64,000 nt of DNA from Lates calcarifer (taxonomy: Eukaryota; Chordata; Actinopteri; Centropomidae): NCBI RefSeq assembly GCF_001640805.2, contig NC_066851.1, positions 22,400,127-22,464,126 of the forward strand. The letters are read 5' to 3'. A program made the position numbers and the translations under genes. Of this stretch, positions 37,360 to 49,680 are shown one piece after another. Position 1 is the first letter of the stretch. Every line of letters starts with the position of its first letter. Below the pieces are notes generated by a model. It worked only from the letters and a program-made list of their open reading frames with translations, did no database searches and was not told the origin of the DNA.

Positions 37360-37745
37360 AGCTCAGAAACCGGAGTGATTTTCCTCCAACACAGTTTATA
37401 ATCCCTCGCTCGAGTCTATTTCCCTTGTACATTTATAAAACGGTGATAATCCAGAGGGGGGGGTACCAGGTTCCTCCAGGTCCCGGTTGGCACTGCAGCA
37501 CCGAGAGGATTTACAGTTTTGAGTTACATAATTCTGTGTTCCTGTCAGTTTGTTGCTTGCATCAAGCGAGAGTGAAAATCAAGTCGACAGCGAATTTCAT
37601 TTGAGAGGAAGTTACTCGCCTCCCCTTTTGTAAAAATTACTTTTAATCACAACTTTCATCTGCAGGGGCAAGAAATCCATTTATTTTTTATCTTTATTTG
37701 AACTTTTGTATTCAAGTAAATACAATAAATGTGTGAGAAAAACCA
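37360..37745 (+). terminator. trmt61a: trmt61a 3' UTR and poly(A) signal
   Basis: AATAAA at 37724-37729 is followed by a TGTGTGAG / TTTTCCTTGTTCTGTTG downstream element, a canonical end about 380 bp after the stop. Confidence 0.75.
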
Positions 37746-38465
37746 TGTTTTCCTTGTTCTGTTGTTCGACAGCATCAACAGCAGCAGAAAGAGGAAAACC
37801 TGTAAATGAAAGATCAAAGGTTTAATCCCCCTAAAGTGCCTTTGAGCAAGGTATCAGTCAGCTAGCAGATCAATCATGGATGAGTGCTGTTGTAAAAATA
37901 CAACACACTGTTAACTTGCAGGCGTCTCCCTGCAGCTACACTCCCTCCACACCAAAAAAGGTTAGAGACACCGGCTGCAGTTAAACACACGAGGAGCTTC
38001 GGTTCGCCTCCTCCCAAACTCCCACCTCCACCTTTCAAAACCAAACTGACCGACGGCACCGTCGAGTGTGTTCGGTTGAGGTTTCCCAGGTTTCCTAAGC
38101 ACCGGAAAATCATTACAGCCGTATTTAATTTAGGCTCTGTGTGTTCTCATTCATCTTTTGAGGAAGGGTTTACTTCCAAAGAATAACTGGAAGACAGCGT
38201 TTCCGAATGTCCCATGTTTAAAATCAGCTTTTTCGGATCATATCCTATTAAATCAGTCGCTGTTTTTTTTTAGTTTTCTAACACCCGACTGTTGCTGCTG
38301 TTATTAGTCAAAGCCTCCTGCTACATTTAGAGACAGTCGCTCTGTCGATCGGGGACGGTACGGTCCCGTCAACGGTGTAATCCCAGGCTTACTGTGGGTT
38401 ATAAAAAGCACTGAGGTTGTTTTAGTCTACTGTGTTGGATTGTGTGTGAAGACAGGTTGCATGCG

Positions 38466-38493
38466 AGTGTGTGTGTGTGTGTGTGTGTGTGTG
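38466..38493 (+). repeat. (GT)n microsatellite
   Basis: Fourteen uninterrupted GT units downstream of trmt61a. Confidence 0.95.
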
Positions 38494-38793
38494 ACCGAGT
38501 GGCTGAGCGAGAAGGCAATTTTCCACTTCTGGAGCGGGCCAAAGACCAACTCCAACAGCAGCCTTGGAATGAAAAATATTCAGTTTTACCATCAAGGCAA
38601 AAAAGGAAAAAATCAACAGTGTGTAACTAGTACTTTTTATGAAGTTATTTTGGAGTGAAGTCGGGAAATCGCAGGTCATAAATAAGCCCCCTGTTGGTTC
38701 TGTTAAACAGTGGAAACAGGGAAGTCGTTGAGTTGGAGAAATGACTGTTTGGGTGTCTTTAGTTTTCTGGTTTGTGTTCCCACATCAGCGGGG

Positions 38794-38819
38794 AGTGTGT
38801 GTGTGTGTGTGTGTGTGTG
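38794..38819 (+). repeat. (GT)n microsatellite
   Basis: About 13 GT units, 300 bp after the previous one. Confidence 0.95.
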
Positions 38820-39089
38820 GGTGGAGGAAGTGAGTAACGCTCCCTGTCGAGGAGGTGGGTGTTTCTGTGATTAAACCTGGGTTCGTCTTGTCGTTGCAAA
38901 GAGAGAGAAACAACTGTGAATCTTACAGCTGATCAGTCAGTAAAAGTTACTGGCTTGTACATTATCAAATATCGTACTTATAATTATGCAATTACTTGGA
39001 AATAACTTGTTTTATGATCATTTAAAGCCTGAAACAATCAACAATGGATCAAAAGATGCTGTCTGTTTTGTGACAGAATTCCCATCGGT

Positions 39090-39310
39090 TTTAGCGACCA
39101 TTTTAGCGTCTTTCAGCTCATTGTTTTGGTGGCGATCGGCAGCTGTTTCCAGAGAAAAAGTTCTAAAAAACCCACTGTACAGCAGCAAACAGCTGACAGA
39201 CACAGTTAGAGACCAGCTAAAGGACATAGTGGAGCATTAAAGCAGCTATAAACCCAGATATTTACCCGAGGAGGTGGTGGAGACCAAAAATGGAGCTCAA
39301 AGAGAGAGTG
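39090..39310 (+). repeat. Dispersed repeat (inverted partner at 60.6 kb)
   Basis: AGCGTCTTTCAGCTCATTG, then CACAGTTAGAGACCAGCT and GTGGTGGAGACCAAAAATGG. The same order appears on the minus strand at 60,580-60,800. A short open frame here is repeat-derived. Confidence 0.7.
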
Positions 39311-39984
39311 TGGACTCAGATCAATCAGGTGCACAGAACATTCGCCTTATCAACATATCAGTGTTTTATTTCCAGCTTGTTCTGCTGCTGCTTCTGAGTG
39401 GCCAAACATCAATGAATGCAGCTTTAAGTCTTTCTTTCTGCAACATCACATGATGTAGCTCTTAAAAGAAGAAAAATGTTAACATAGGATGTCAGAACTT
39501 TAAATAATTTGCTGAGGTAGAAAAGTTGGTCCATTATTTACTGTGAAGGTCAAGATAAAATGTAAAAATAAAACAGAATGTATAATGACGCTGTCGTCAT
39601 GTGTAGGGATGAAAAATGGCGGCAGATGAAAACACCAGCCCTCCTGCGACCCTCAGGTGGAAGCTAAAGCTAAAGCTTAGTATCACTGTTTATCTCATAG
39701 ATTTGTATTTTCTTTCACCAATTTTCTGGAACTTCGTTTAAGATTTGTCCTTTTTGATACAAATCAAATTTATTTTACAAAACTCAAAAACTATATAGAC
39801 TGCAAAAAATGATTTGTAGACAGGACAGATCCTTTGGAAATCATATTTACTCCTCTTTCATCTCCTACCAGGAGGGTGACAATAATGTTTTCCTGCAGTC
39901 AACTTGTTAACCCTCCATTAAAGTTTCTCTAGTCAGCTTCCAGAAAACTGAGTCATGTAATTGAGTGAAATAATGCCCGAGCAC

Positions 39985-40290
39985 TCAGAGGAACCATCCC
40001 ACCTGCAGGCCAGAAGCAGCAGCAGCAGCAGTAGCAGCTCCGGAGGGTCTAATCTGCCCCCGGCCGAGGCTGGGAATAGCAGCTCTGAGCTGCTGGAAAT
40101 CCTGCCGCTTAATCAGCTTGTGTTTCTGCCCTCCTGAGCCTGAGCGCTGATACCCGGCGAAACATCCAGGGCCTGAAGCCACGCTGCCAGAGAGCGAGGG
40201 CTGGAGAGGAGGGCATGCACGAGATCGCACGGCACGCGACGAGATCACGGCGAGGCGAGAGGGAGTGTCAGGATTCACCAGTTAATGTTT
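39985..40290. other. Isolated GC-rich segment with AGC repeat
   Basis: A roughly 300-bp GC-rich, CpG-containing patch in AT-rich surroundings, with a short (AGC)n run at about 40,016-40,034. The minus strand is open for 97 codons, but the product (Ser/Gly/Arg/Ala-rich) has no recognisable domain. Possibly regulatory. Confidence 0.35.
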
Positions 40291-40319
40291 GAGCTCGGCC
40301 AGGACGGGGACAGGAAACT

Positions 40320-41095
40320 GGACACAAAGTCGACTCTGAGTCGTCGTTTTCCAGATTAAAATAGTTGAGGTTTTGATGGTAACTGAGCTAATGACTCAGA
40401 GGGAGGAGAGGGCACCGAGGTTAGATGGTTTTATGTTCAAGAGAAGACTTTAATTCATATTCTCTGTCATTTTTCTCAGTTAAAACAAGTTTTTAATGGA
40501 GTTAAATGAGAGAAAGTGGTTTGCAGGGAGAGAATGAATCAGAATAGGACATAAAAAGTAGTTTTTGAGGTTATAATAGTTGAGGTTTTGTTGGTATTTA
40601 ATCTTATAATCCAGAGAGAGTGGAGGGCACTGAGGTTAGATGGTAATATGATGGAAAGAGGAGACGTAAATGGCTTATTTTCTAGCAGTTAAAACTAGTT
40701 TCTAATTGAATTGAAGGAGATAAAGTGGTTTTTAGGGAGAAAATGCATCAAAATAGGACAAAAGAAGTTGTTTTCAAGATTAAAAGTCTTAAAAAAAAGT
40801 AAAAGTTCACAAAAATAACAAGACACTGAGATTTAATTCAAATTTACATTAATAATTCCCAGTTACAACTAATGGAAATAAAGGAAGTAAAGGAGAAATG
40901 TCTCACAATAAGGCACAAGTCCACTCAGAGTCTGTTTTCAATATTAAAATAGTTGAGGTTTCGTTGTAACGATTCAGAGAGGAAAGGACTCTGAGGTTTG
41001 ATGGTTACATGGTGGAAAGAGGAGACATTAAATCAAACTTTCTACTCTGGTATGTTTCAGTTAAAGTTTCTAGTTGAATTAAAGGAGAGCTCAAG
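40320..41095 (+). repeat. Degenerate tandem array, unit about 220-240 bp
   Basis: At least three diverged units start with ATAGTTGAGGTTT (40,361; 40,577; 40,951). Each is followed by CAGAGAG..GAG, GAGGTT(A/T)GATGGT, GAAAGAGGAGAC or similar, and a TTAAA..AGTTT..AATTGAA...GGAGA tail. Non-coding. Confidence 0.75.
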
Positions 41096-43044
41096 AAGTT
41101 GCAGTTTTTTGAGAACTGTAATGCTTTTTGTTTATTTCAGGTCTTTTAACATCTTATAATCTGATTCCTTGTTTCCAGAAATGTGACTTTCTGTTGTTCC
41201 TGGATAATGAGCAGTTTTCCTGTTTCATTTTCTAATCTTTTAATTATCCTGGACCCTGTCTGGAGTTTACACCAACTCTGTGCTGCCGTTCTGCTTTTAT
41301 TTTATAGTATGTGATCAGCAGAGGCCCATACAATTACAGGGATAAGACAGAGGCGTTGAGTTCAAACCAACATACAGTCCAAAGAGAGCTGCAGTTTTCT
41401 TTTAACCCTTTAATCCTGGTGGGACTTAAAGAGAACGAGATGAGGGAGGGAGATGAGAAAAGTAGCGATGATGAGATTAGAGGCTGAAAAGAGACTCGCG
41501 GAGTAAAGCTGTGTTGGTGCTCGACGGTTCGAATAAACCTCTTACACAAGTCTGTTTCTCTCTGCCTGTGGTGGTTTGAATGTTTTAGAAACGGATGAAT
41601 AATCAGTGAGTTTATCAGAGTCAAACTGTTGGAATCAGACTCCGAAAATTCCAGAGAAACGCCAAACTGTAGATCAGTCCATAGAGGTCAGAGGTCAACA
41701 GAGCAGGTCTCGCTCAAGGACACTTCAGGGTCGGCTCTTAAACAGACGCCAAACTGAACGGTTCAGCTCAGTCTGGACTGACTGACATTTCCTGCCTTGT
41801 TGATCGTGGTTTACTCGCTGTTTTCGACCTAAAACCGGTATTTCCAGTGATGTAAGAATGAAGCATGTTGTCGCAGATGATAATAAAAAAAAGAAACAGA
41901 CCGTCTCTGCAGCTGATGCTGACAGAAACACACTTAATCTCTTCTTTTATGGGATACACCAGTAATACACAATGCCTGTGACCCAGTTTCTCACACAGGG
42001 ACAAAATGTTTCCATCCTGCAGAGTATGAAAAGCTACAGGCCTCCTCTGTGATCTAATTACTGTATGAAATATTGATGATAATCTGTTCCAGTCCTTTTG
42101 TAAATTACAATTGATCAGTTTTGGGGATGGAAAGCTGATGCTGGTGAGATGTCAGCGTGTAGAGTTATTAATGTTTTATAATTACATAACCTTTGAAATA
42201 TTGTAGTTCCTCCTTTTCTTCTATTAGTTTAGTTTCTTATTATCAACAAATCCCCTGAAAAAAATCAAAACCAGTACTGTCTCAAGTATCCCCCAAATGT
42301 GGATTAATCCGCCGCAGAAAATAGTCCCCTAGAAATGCACTGTTTCCTCAATATAAAACGTCCAAACTGTAGATTTTGTTGTTCAGTTGATTGTGTTTTA
42401 ATTTATTTCCACTGTGTTGCTGCTTGAGAAACCTCCCCTCAAACGTACACAACCACCCTCTTTCAGGCTCATAATGGTCCCCAGTGTACCCACTGTGGCG
42501 TGCCCATTTTCAGCGGTGGACTCCTGCCAGCCAGTTCTTCCATTAGATGACGACGAACAGAGCGGCCCCTGCTCTCTCTCTCCCTCTCTCTGATTACCCC
42601 TCCATTGTTGTCCTACTTAGAGTGCGACCCCACACCTCGCTGTTTTAAAGCGACTGGCCGTGATCCAAACTGTGTCGCGGGAATGTTGGTGGAGGGGTCA
42701 CAATACGAAGAGGATGGTGGTGTTTTTTAATGAGTCCGGTTCCCAGGGTGAGAATAACCGTCTCTGAAAGCTCATTGGATGACAGGAAAACAGTGAAACT
42801 ATCCTTTAATTGCTGTTTCTATTGTTTTCTACATGATCTAACACTAAGCTACCTTTTCATGTTTTTTATGAATCGTATTTGACTGACATATATCCCAAAA
42901 ACCAAGCTTAAATCTGGAGGTGCCTCATCTGACCCTAATGTGATGGGAAAATACTGTATTTTTACACAAGTAGACAGAAGTAGAAACTTGAGTTTTTAGA
43001 GGTGGCGATGGTTGTAAAAACTATTCAGCAAACACAGAACGTCA

Positions 43045-43325
43045 GTAAGAGGCTACAGGCTGTTAGCTGAGCTGCCGCTAACCTTAGCTCTGCTTGTTTT
43101 TAAGTTAGGATTTCTTCAGTGTTTATCGTTCAGGAGCTTTTTACTGGAAGCCGAATGATCCACAGAAGTCTTCTTTTCTTGAGAACAAACAAAACTAAGT
43201 CATTAAAATCTGTAAAAATTTTGAATAAAGCATCGTGTGTCTTGCCACACAGGACATCGAGAGCTTGTTTCTCTGATTACTGAAGATCCAGGCGTCCGAT
43301 AACAAAAATCCTTCATCTGGTTCTT
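43045..43325 (+). repeat. Dispersed repeat shared with 34.0 kb
   Basis: Contains GAGCTGCCGCTAACCTTAGC, TTCAGTGTTTATCGTTCAGG, ACATCGAGAGCTTGTTTCTC and CCTTCATCTGGTT, paralleling 34,010-34,285. Confidence 0.55.
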
Positions 43326-44554
43326 ACTCGTTACAGGCCAGTGCTGAAGTGGAGGCTACACTTCGTGTTGTCTGCTTTGTGTGGTAAAACAGATATAATT
43401 AGAGTTTTGAAAGCTTCTCTAAACCACAGGGGAAGTTAAAAAAGAAGAAGACCAGTCATATTATAACTGACCAGAGGCTCCTGTAAAAGTCACTCAGCTT
43501 CATAGATCACAAATAAAGCGTTTTGTTTTTGTTAAATGTGGAAGATAATCAGCAGATGTACATGATCTCCCCTGGTGGAGATTCTCCTCTGGACAGGACG
43601 TGTTCGGCAGTCGTGTGCAGACGCAGTCAGAGTGTGTGGCGCTGTACTGCAAGTCTTTGTATCTCTGGCTGCCTTGTGGCCGATGCCGTGTTATCAGTGG
43701 TGATTTCTCAGAGGTCAGAGGCGAGGCTTTGTTCTGCCTCGCTCTGACGTCACCGACCCGTCAGCTGAGGCTTTGTTACAGTTTCTGCAGTTTCTGAAAA
43801 CGGGTCCTGTGTTCTGCAGAAACTCTGCTGGGCTGCAAAACCACACAGAGCTCAGAGAGGATTTTACAGAGGGCAGGAGATTAAACATGTTTGCAAACCC
43901 GCTGATGAATACCCTCTCCTTCTGACATTATCATTATGTAATAATACACCCAATCTCTCTGCCTAAATCACATATTTCTCCTCTCAAGGGAATCTAATGT
44001 AACGTGTTTGTTGGGGGATCAGATTTTATTTCCTCTGCTCTCTGATTGTTTTTGAGAAAAGTTCGAATTGCAGCTCAATAGATCCACTGAATGTGATCGG
44101 AGCGATTGGATTTCAGTGCGTCCCAAATTCGTCTTGGGTGCATTCACACCTGAAAGCTGTCCACTTGTGATTAATGCCGGGTATGAACGGGACCAGGAAG
44201 TCTTTTGACCTTAAAATCTGTTGATATCTGAGTGTTTGGGAGGAACTGGGACACAACAAACAAAGAACCAACACATGATTTGATGCACATTGCTCCTCCA
44301 GTACTGAATAAATATGGGAATGAAAATAAACAGGTCTATATTGGTCAGTGAGCTCACATACAGTACTGCATGTACACGTAGGAGCAGTAGGAAAAGTACT
44401 GCAGCCGTCAGTATCTTATCTGAACAAAGTGTAAACGTGAAGCCTGTTCTGTGCCTGCAGACAGAGCATATCTCAGAGAAGATATGCTGCACGGACGCAG
44501 GCTGTTATCTTTAAGTTTTCAACAGTAAGGCTTTGCAGAGGTGACTGAGTGGAG

Positions 44555-44800
44555 TCAAAGCCTGGGAAGGTGAGTATAAAACAACATCATGGTCTGAAGC
44601 AAAAAGAAGAACATGAAGAGGTTGCTGGAGGTGCTGCTGTTATCAGGAGATACAGAAATATAGAGTTGTGTGTCGTCTGCGTAGCTGTGAACGCTGATCA
44701 TGCGTTTGTTGATGGTGGAGCTGAGTGGAAGCATGTAAAGATCAAACACTAGTGTTCCGAGATAGGAACCTTGTGGGACTCCGTACAGCCTATCAGATTA
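44555..44800 (-). mobile_element. Non-LTR retrotransposon reverse transcriptase fragment
   Basis: The minus strand reads [20 protein letters not shown] (44,795 downward) then [25 protein letters not shown] and YADD are reverse-transcriptase core motifs with the catalytic aspartates, and LYMLPL...YADDTQLY is typical of the fish CR1/L2/Rex group (recall). Only about 80 residues remain with no flanking endonuclease, so it is a dead 5'- and 3'-truncated copy. Confidence 0.88.
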
Positions 44801-45627
44801 ACTCCAACTGAAATCACCAAGTCCAACTTTGAAGTTATGGTGTTGAAGATAAGATCTGAGTCACCGAAATACAAGTAAGAAACAGTCTGTGGTATTTTAT
44901 TCTGCTGAAAATACATCATAATACAGTAAGACAACAAAACACTGAAGGAAAAAATAAAAGACAAGACAAAAGCCTCGTATAATGTCGACAAACCTCTCCT
45001 GGTTGAATTGTCCGTCCCTGTTTTACAACATGTTCTTTAACTAACTAACCAGCAGCTTATCATGAAAATGTTAAAACCCGATAGCATTACCTCATTACCT
45101 CAGCCTTTCTGATTGGCTGCAGGTGATGTCACATGTTTAAACGCTTGTCATTGAGGAAACTAAAAGTCATAAACGAAACGATATGAGACAAGGACCCGGT
45201 GACCTAAATGTTGGCTCATTGCCAGTCTAATCGCTGCCTGCTGGACTGTACATACTGACAGTCACAGGTTGGACTGAGTAAGCGCAACCTTGTGATAACA
45301 AAACAGGACAACGACGACACAGTTTTAAAGGGCAACAGACTCGTGCAGCGCTCATGACATCTGAACTTTCATCCTGCAGAAACATAAGTGCTGTGACCTC
45401 TTTAAGCTTTAAAATGAACCAACTGTGACTCTTAAAAAGGACAAATCACAAGGAAACAAACCGACCTTTGAAACAGCTTAAAACTCTCTTTATAATGTCT
45501 TTCTAGCACAGACATTTAAATTTAGACTCGAGGTTGTTAAATCAGAGAATTAGCTGCCTCAAGCTTCCTTTACTCTGCAAGTTTAAGGGTCAGGCTCCTT
45601 AAATAAACCTTAAATTAGATGTTTAAA

Positions 45628-45830
45628 CCTCCATCCATTCATTTTCTAATCCAGGACTGGGTCATGGTGGCAGCAGGTTAAGCGAGCGGCGTTTTCCAGC
45701 CCCGCCTGGGGGGATCCTGAAACGTTACCAAGCCAGTTGAGATATGTAGTCAATCCAGGGTGTTCTGGGTTTACTCTGGGGCTCTCCTACCAGTTGGATT
45801 TGTCCGGAAAACCTAATGCATGTGAGGCTG
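45628..45830 (-). mobile_element. Non-LTR retrotransposon remnant
   Basis: Begins CCATCCATTCATTTTCTAAT and continues GGTCATGGTGGCAGCAGGTT, CCAGCCCCGCCTGG, GAGATATGTAGTCAATCCAG. This resembles in reverse a widespread fish LINE segment (recall). No intact frame. Confidence 0.65.
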
Positions 45831-47934
45831 AAAATCCCTGTGTGTCTCTCACTCTAACTCAATCCAAACTGTGAGGAGCAGCACTGAATCTGGTTTGTTC
45901 TCATTGCAGCGTCCAGGCCGTCACGGCGGAGCAGCAAAGAGTTAAACTCTGATTTTAATTCCATGCCTCTGAGCACATGCAGCCATATGTGTGAGTCACT
46001 GTGTCACGGGATGCAGCAGCCAGAGCACTGTGTTTTTCTCAGAAAACAGAAACATGGGGATAGGAGTCCTGACTACATGCAGAGACAGCTGACATCTGCT
46101 AACAATAGAAATTATATAAGAAGCTCCGCTGGCTGGAGAAAATTACTCTTATTCGTACATGATGTGTGACTGCAAACAGTTAAACACTGGTGTATTTTAA
46201 AGTCACTTCTTCAGAGCAAGAACTTGGTTAGTGATATCTCTGAAACATCTGCCTCTCATGAGCAAACAGAAGTTTAAAGGAACAGGTTTAGTGTTTTGCA
46301 TGCAGGTTTTTCTACATATTTCCACAAATGTCACTATAAACTTTTGTTTTTTATGTGTCAGTGTTGGTGGTGTGTGGGTGCAGCCTCTCTGTCTTTATGA
46401 TTTTGTGTTTGCAGAAGAAGGTGTGTCACATTCCTGTTGGCGAACATGCAGCGAGGCAGGACAGCAGACGAGTGGCGACGCAGGCTGGACTTTGGCCAAA
46501 GTTGCAGCAACTGCAGGAATCAGCACGAAGGTTTTTACTCCATCAGCTCCATGGAGTTTGATTATGAGTCAATACTCAGCGTGTTAACAGCTTCTCGTGA
46601 GTCTTTGTTAAGGAAATAAGTTGGTTCACTGAACTCCTCCTGAAGCTTGATACTTGTCTTCCTCTCTCCACCTTCACCCTCACAACTGTTGCCACCTTTG
46701 CAAGTCACCTGACCCTACTTTACTTCTCAGGCCAGTTACCTGCTCTCTGCTTTGCATTCCCGACTAACGTAAGCCTTTTTTTAGCCACAGCTTCCCGTTA
46801 ATTTAACCTGCTTTGCCTGTTTTTACATTGGGATCAGCTTTCCTGTCACTTAGTGTCACATTTCAGTTCTAACTTTACACCTCTCTGCATAAAACATTAT
46901 ATTAAAGTTGGATGTGAGTTCAGAAGTTGTCTCTGTGGGGTCATAACGAAGGATTTTATTGCTTTTTTAAAAAGCAGATGATGAATGTTTCCCTGTAATC
47001 ATTAACCAGGAAGAGGACGTACTTCATCATAATTTTGTCTTGTGTTTCATTTCCTTATTGGTTGTTGCACACTGCATTCACCAGGCTTGTTGTCTGGAGC
47101 AGGATCACACCTCTTTACACTCTTAAGACTCCCAAACTCCACACTGGGATTAACTGAACGTACTTCGAGCAACTTGTCTCTTCCTCCTGTTGCTCGAGTA
47201 AAACATTTGTGTCACAGGTTGGGAACAAACCAAACAGATTCCCACAAGGAGAGGATTCTGTCCTAAAAACCCAAACACAGCACACGTCTCGTTCAAGGTG
47301 AGAGGGACTCTCACGTGGCACGATGATCGGCTGCCCCCTGCAGCTCACACTGAGGTGTACCAACCTCGTGCCATTCACCCAACACTGTGCTGTGCATCCT
47401 GAAATGGAGACACCAGGTCTCCACACTGCAGCAAAGAGCACTTTACATTAGAGCTTATGGATCTGAATAAAATATGACATTCAAGCTCTCGCCTCTGGGC
47501 CTCAGCTTAGACACTCATGCTATTCCTGTGCATCAGTACATGCCAGAAACCATTAAAAATGCAATGCAAGTGGCCTTTTTTCCACATAAAACAGCAGAAA
47601 ACAATGCTCTGCAGAGACAGAGAGAAGATGCATTAACTCCACACAACGGCCTCTCAAACTAACTTCCACGACACTACACTGCTCTTCCTTTTTTCTTCTG
47701 CAAATCACTGATCAGGTAATACGTGGGAGCAGGAGAGACACAGTAATATCTGCGGGCCAAACGGAGGGCAGCTGCCGCGGAGGAGTGAGTAATTCCTGCC
47801 GTTGCCGTGGCAACCGGCCAAATATGGCACCATCCCCATCACCGTCAGGTACCAGCGTTAACAGCCACAGAGATTTAAAAAAGATAGATAGATAGATTCC
47901 TGCACTCATTACACTAAATCAATCAGTGTGTTGA

Positions 47935-48130
47935 CAGAGAGCGCCGCCATCTTGTTTTTACACTGTTGAGTGCATTTTGTTTTGAAAAAGTGTCAGCTAA
48001 CGAGGACAGGTCTGAGTTTAGCAAAAATGAAGTATAAGGTGCAGAAAACCCAAAATGTAACGTCCCCACATGAGGATGCAGGACATTAACATGATTTTTT
48101 CGTCTGCTTCTTAATGAATAAAACCCAAAT
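47935..48130 (+). repeat. Dispersed repeat copy (partner at 4.4 kb)
   Basis: Plus-strand copy of the repeat seen inverted at 4,395-4,550. It includes CGCCGCCATCTTG, CTAACGAGGACAGG and AAAATGAAGTATAAG. Confidence 0.65.
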
Positions 48131-49289
48131 TGTGTGCTCAAACAAATGTTTTATCTCAACAACGTCAGCATTTCTTGAATACGTGAACAAATATTCAAAA
48201 TCGTAACCACATGATCTCACATTGTGAAAAAAAGTACAACATCAAAAATATGTGTTTTCTGCTCTTTCCGTTTTTAACTTTACGCTCCTCCAGTGATGGA
48301 GTCGGGAGGATTTTGAAGCGTCCCAGTGTCTCTCACTGAGCTGGAAATATTGGCCAGAGTCCGAGGCCCATCTGTCTCTCTGTAAGTGTGGTTCTGCTGA
48401 CTAGTTTTTGCTGGAAACATCGACACATAAACACAACGCAGGACGACAGCTGGAGACTCATTTTTTCCTCCGGTCCGCCCTGTGAGACGTTCATTGAGTC
48501 AAAAGAATCTATGCGCTGTCCGTTTGTGAACAGAGTCAGATTTCAGGCAGGGGAATGAAGGCAGGAAGGTTTCCTTTTAACTGCTGCTGTTCCCTGGGAG
48601 AAGTAAAGAGGAATAAGGAGGCATCCTCCAGGAACTGCAGTCTAATTCCCTCAATAAATGAACATTTAATCTAATAAAATTCTCCTTGGGGCTCAGAAAG
48701 AAAAAGACTTTATTCAGCATGTGAAAGCAACATTTAAATTTGTGACTGAACATGAATCATTCCACGTTTGTTAATCTTAATTATGGAATCGTAATCATTT
48801 GAAGATGAATTTTACATTTAAAAAGATTAGAGGACACAGTGTTTGTGTAGTTTAAGATCCTTAATTTATTGCTGCTCGGTCTTTAATGACAGATGTAGAC
48901 GAAGGAGAGAAAAATCACTCATACTCTGATTTCTTTTTTTTAAATGTGGACACTGAGTTCAGGGTACAGCTGTATTTGTTTTACAGTAACCACAAGTTCA
49001 CACATACAGGACACTCTGCTGACATGGTGGGGGGTATGTAGAGAGAAAAGGTCAGAGGTCAGAGGTCAGCTGTGTGCATGCAAGAGAGAAAACAAAAGAC
49101 AGAAAGAAGAAGAACTATCTATGCTATCTGCAAAATGCTGGACTTTCCTTAAACCTAACCAAGTTGTTTTTGCACCTAAAGCTAGCTGAACCTAGGTCTA
49201 TTACTGTAACCATGACAACACAGGTATGGTGCACCTGCAGACTCCATTTTCTGGAAGTTTAGCAGGTATACAGTAATGTTCACCACGTC

Positions 49290-49680
49290 CACCATCTTAG
49301 TTTAGCATGTTAGCATGCTAGCATTAGCTAATTTGGAAAAAGATGAGGCTTAAAGTGGCTGTTTGTCAGTTTTCTTGGCAGGAGCAGGTGGTGGCGATGG
49401 TCGTTTTTACAACACAGCAGGTTGGAATATGCCCCACTTCTTCAGGGCAGTCTGGACGCTACGGTGAGTCGCGATCGGAAAGTGACGAGACAAGCCGGGC
49501 AAGCTGAAGCTAGCTGGTTAGCATGCTAACTTCAGTAGGAGAAAAGAAGTGAGAGAACTAGAGGAAAACCTTGCTGTTGCTTTCCACCACCGGAGACAAA
49601 TCTTGGCGAGAAAAGGAACGAAGTCTGATGCTGAACAAACTGTTAATGCTAACGTTGGCTACGTTAGCAAAAACGTACAT
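49290..49680. repeat. Second GTTAGCATGCTAAC-rich tract
   Basis: Contains TTAGCATGTTAGCATGCTAGC, GGTTAGCATGCTAACTTCAG and GCTAACGTTGGCTACGTTAGC, like the trmt61a intron 1 tract. A strong donor-like CTACGGTGAGT at about 49,459-49,469 hints at a non-coding transcript or just a repeat. Confidence 0.45.

Noticed and set aside
38986..39240. 84-codon plus-strand frame
   Set aside because: Falls inside a dispersed repeat whose inverted copy at 60.6 kb is not open.
47115..47441. Minus-strand 108-codon frame rich in Cys
   Set aside because: No family resemblance, no supporting splice sites, and an overlapping plus-strand frame of similar quality.
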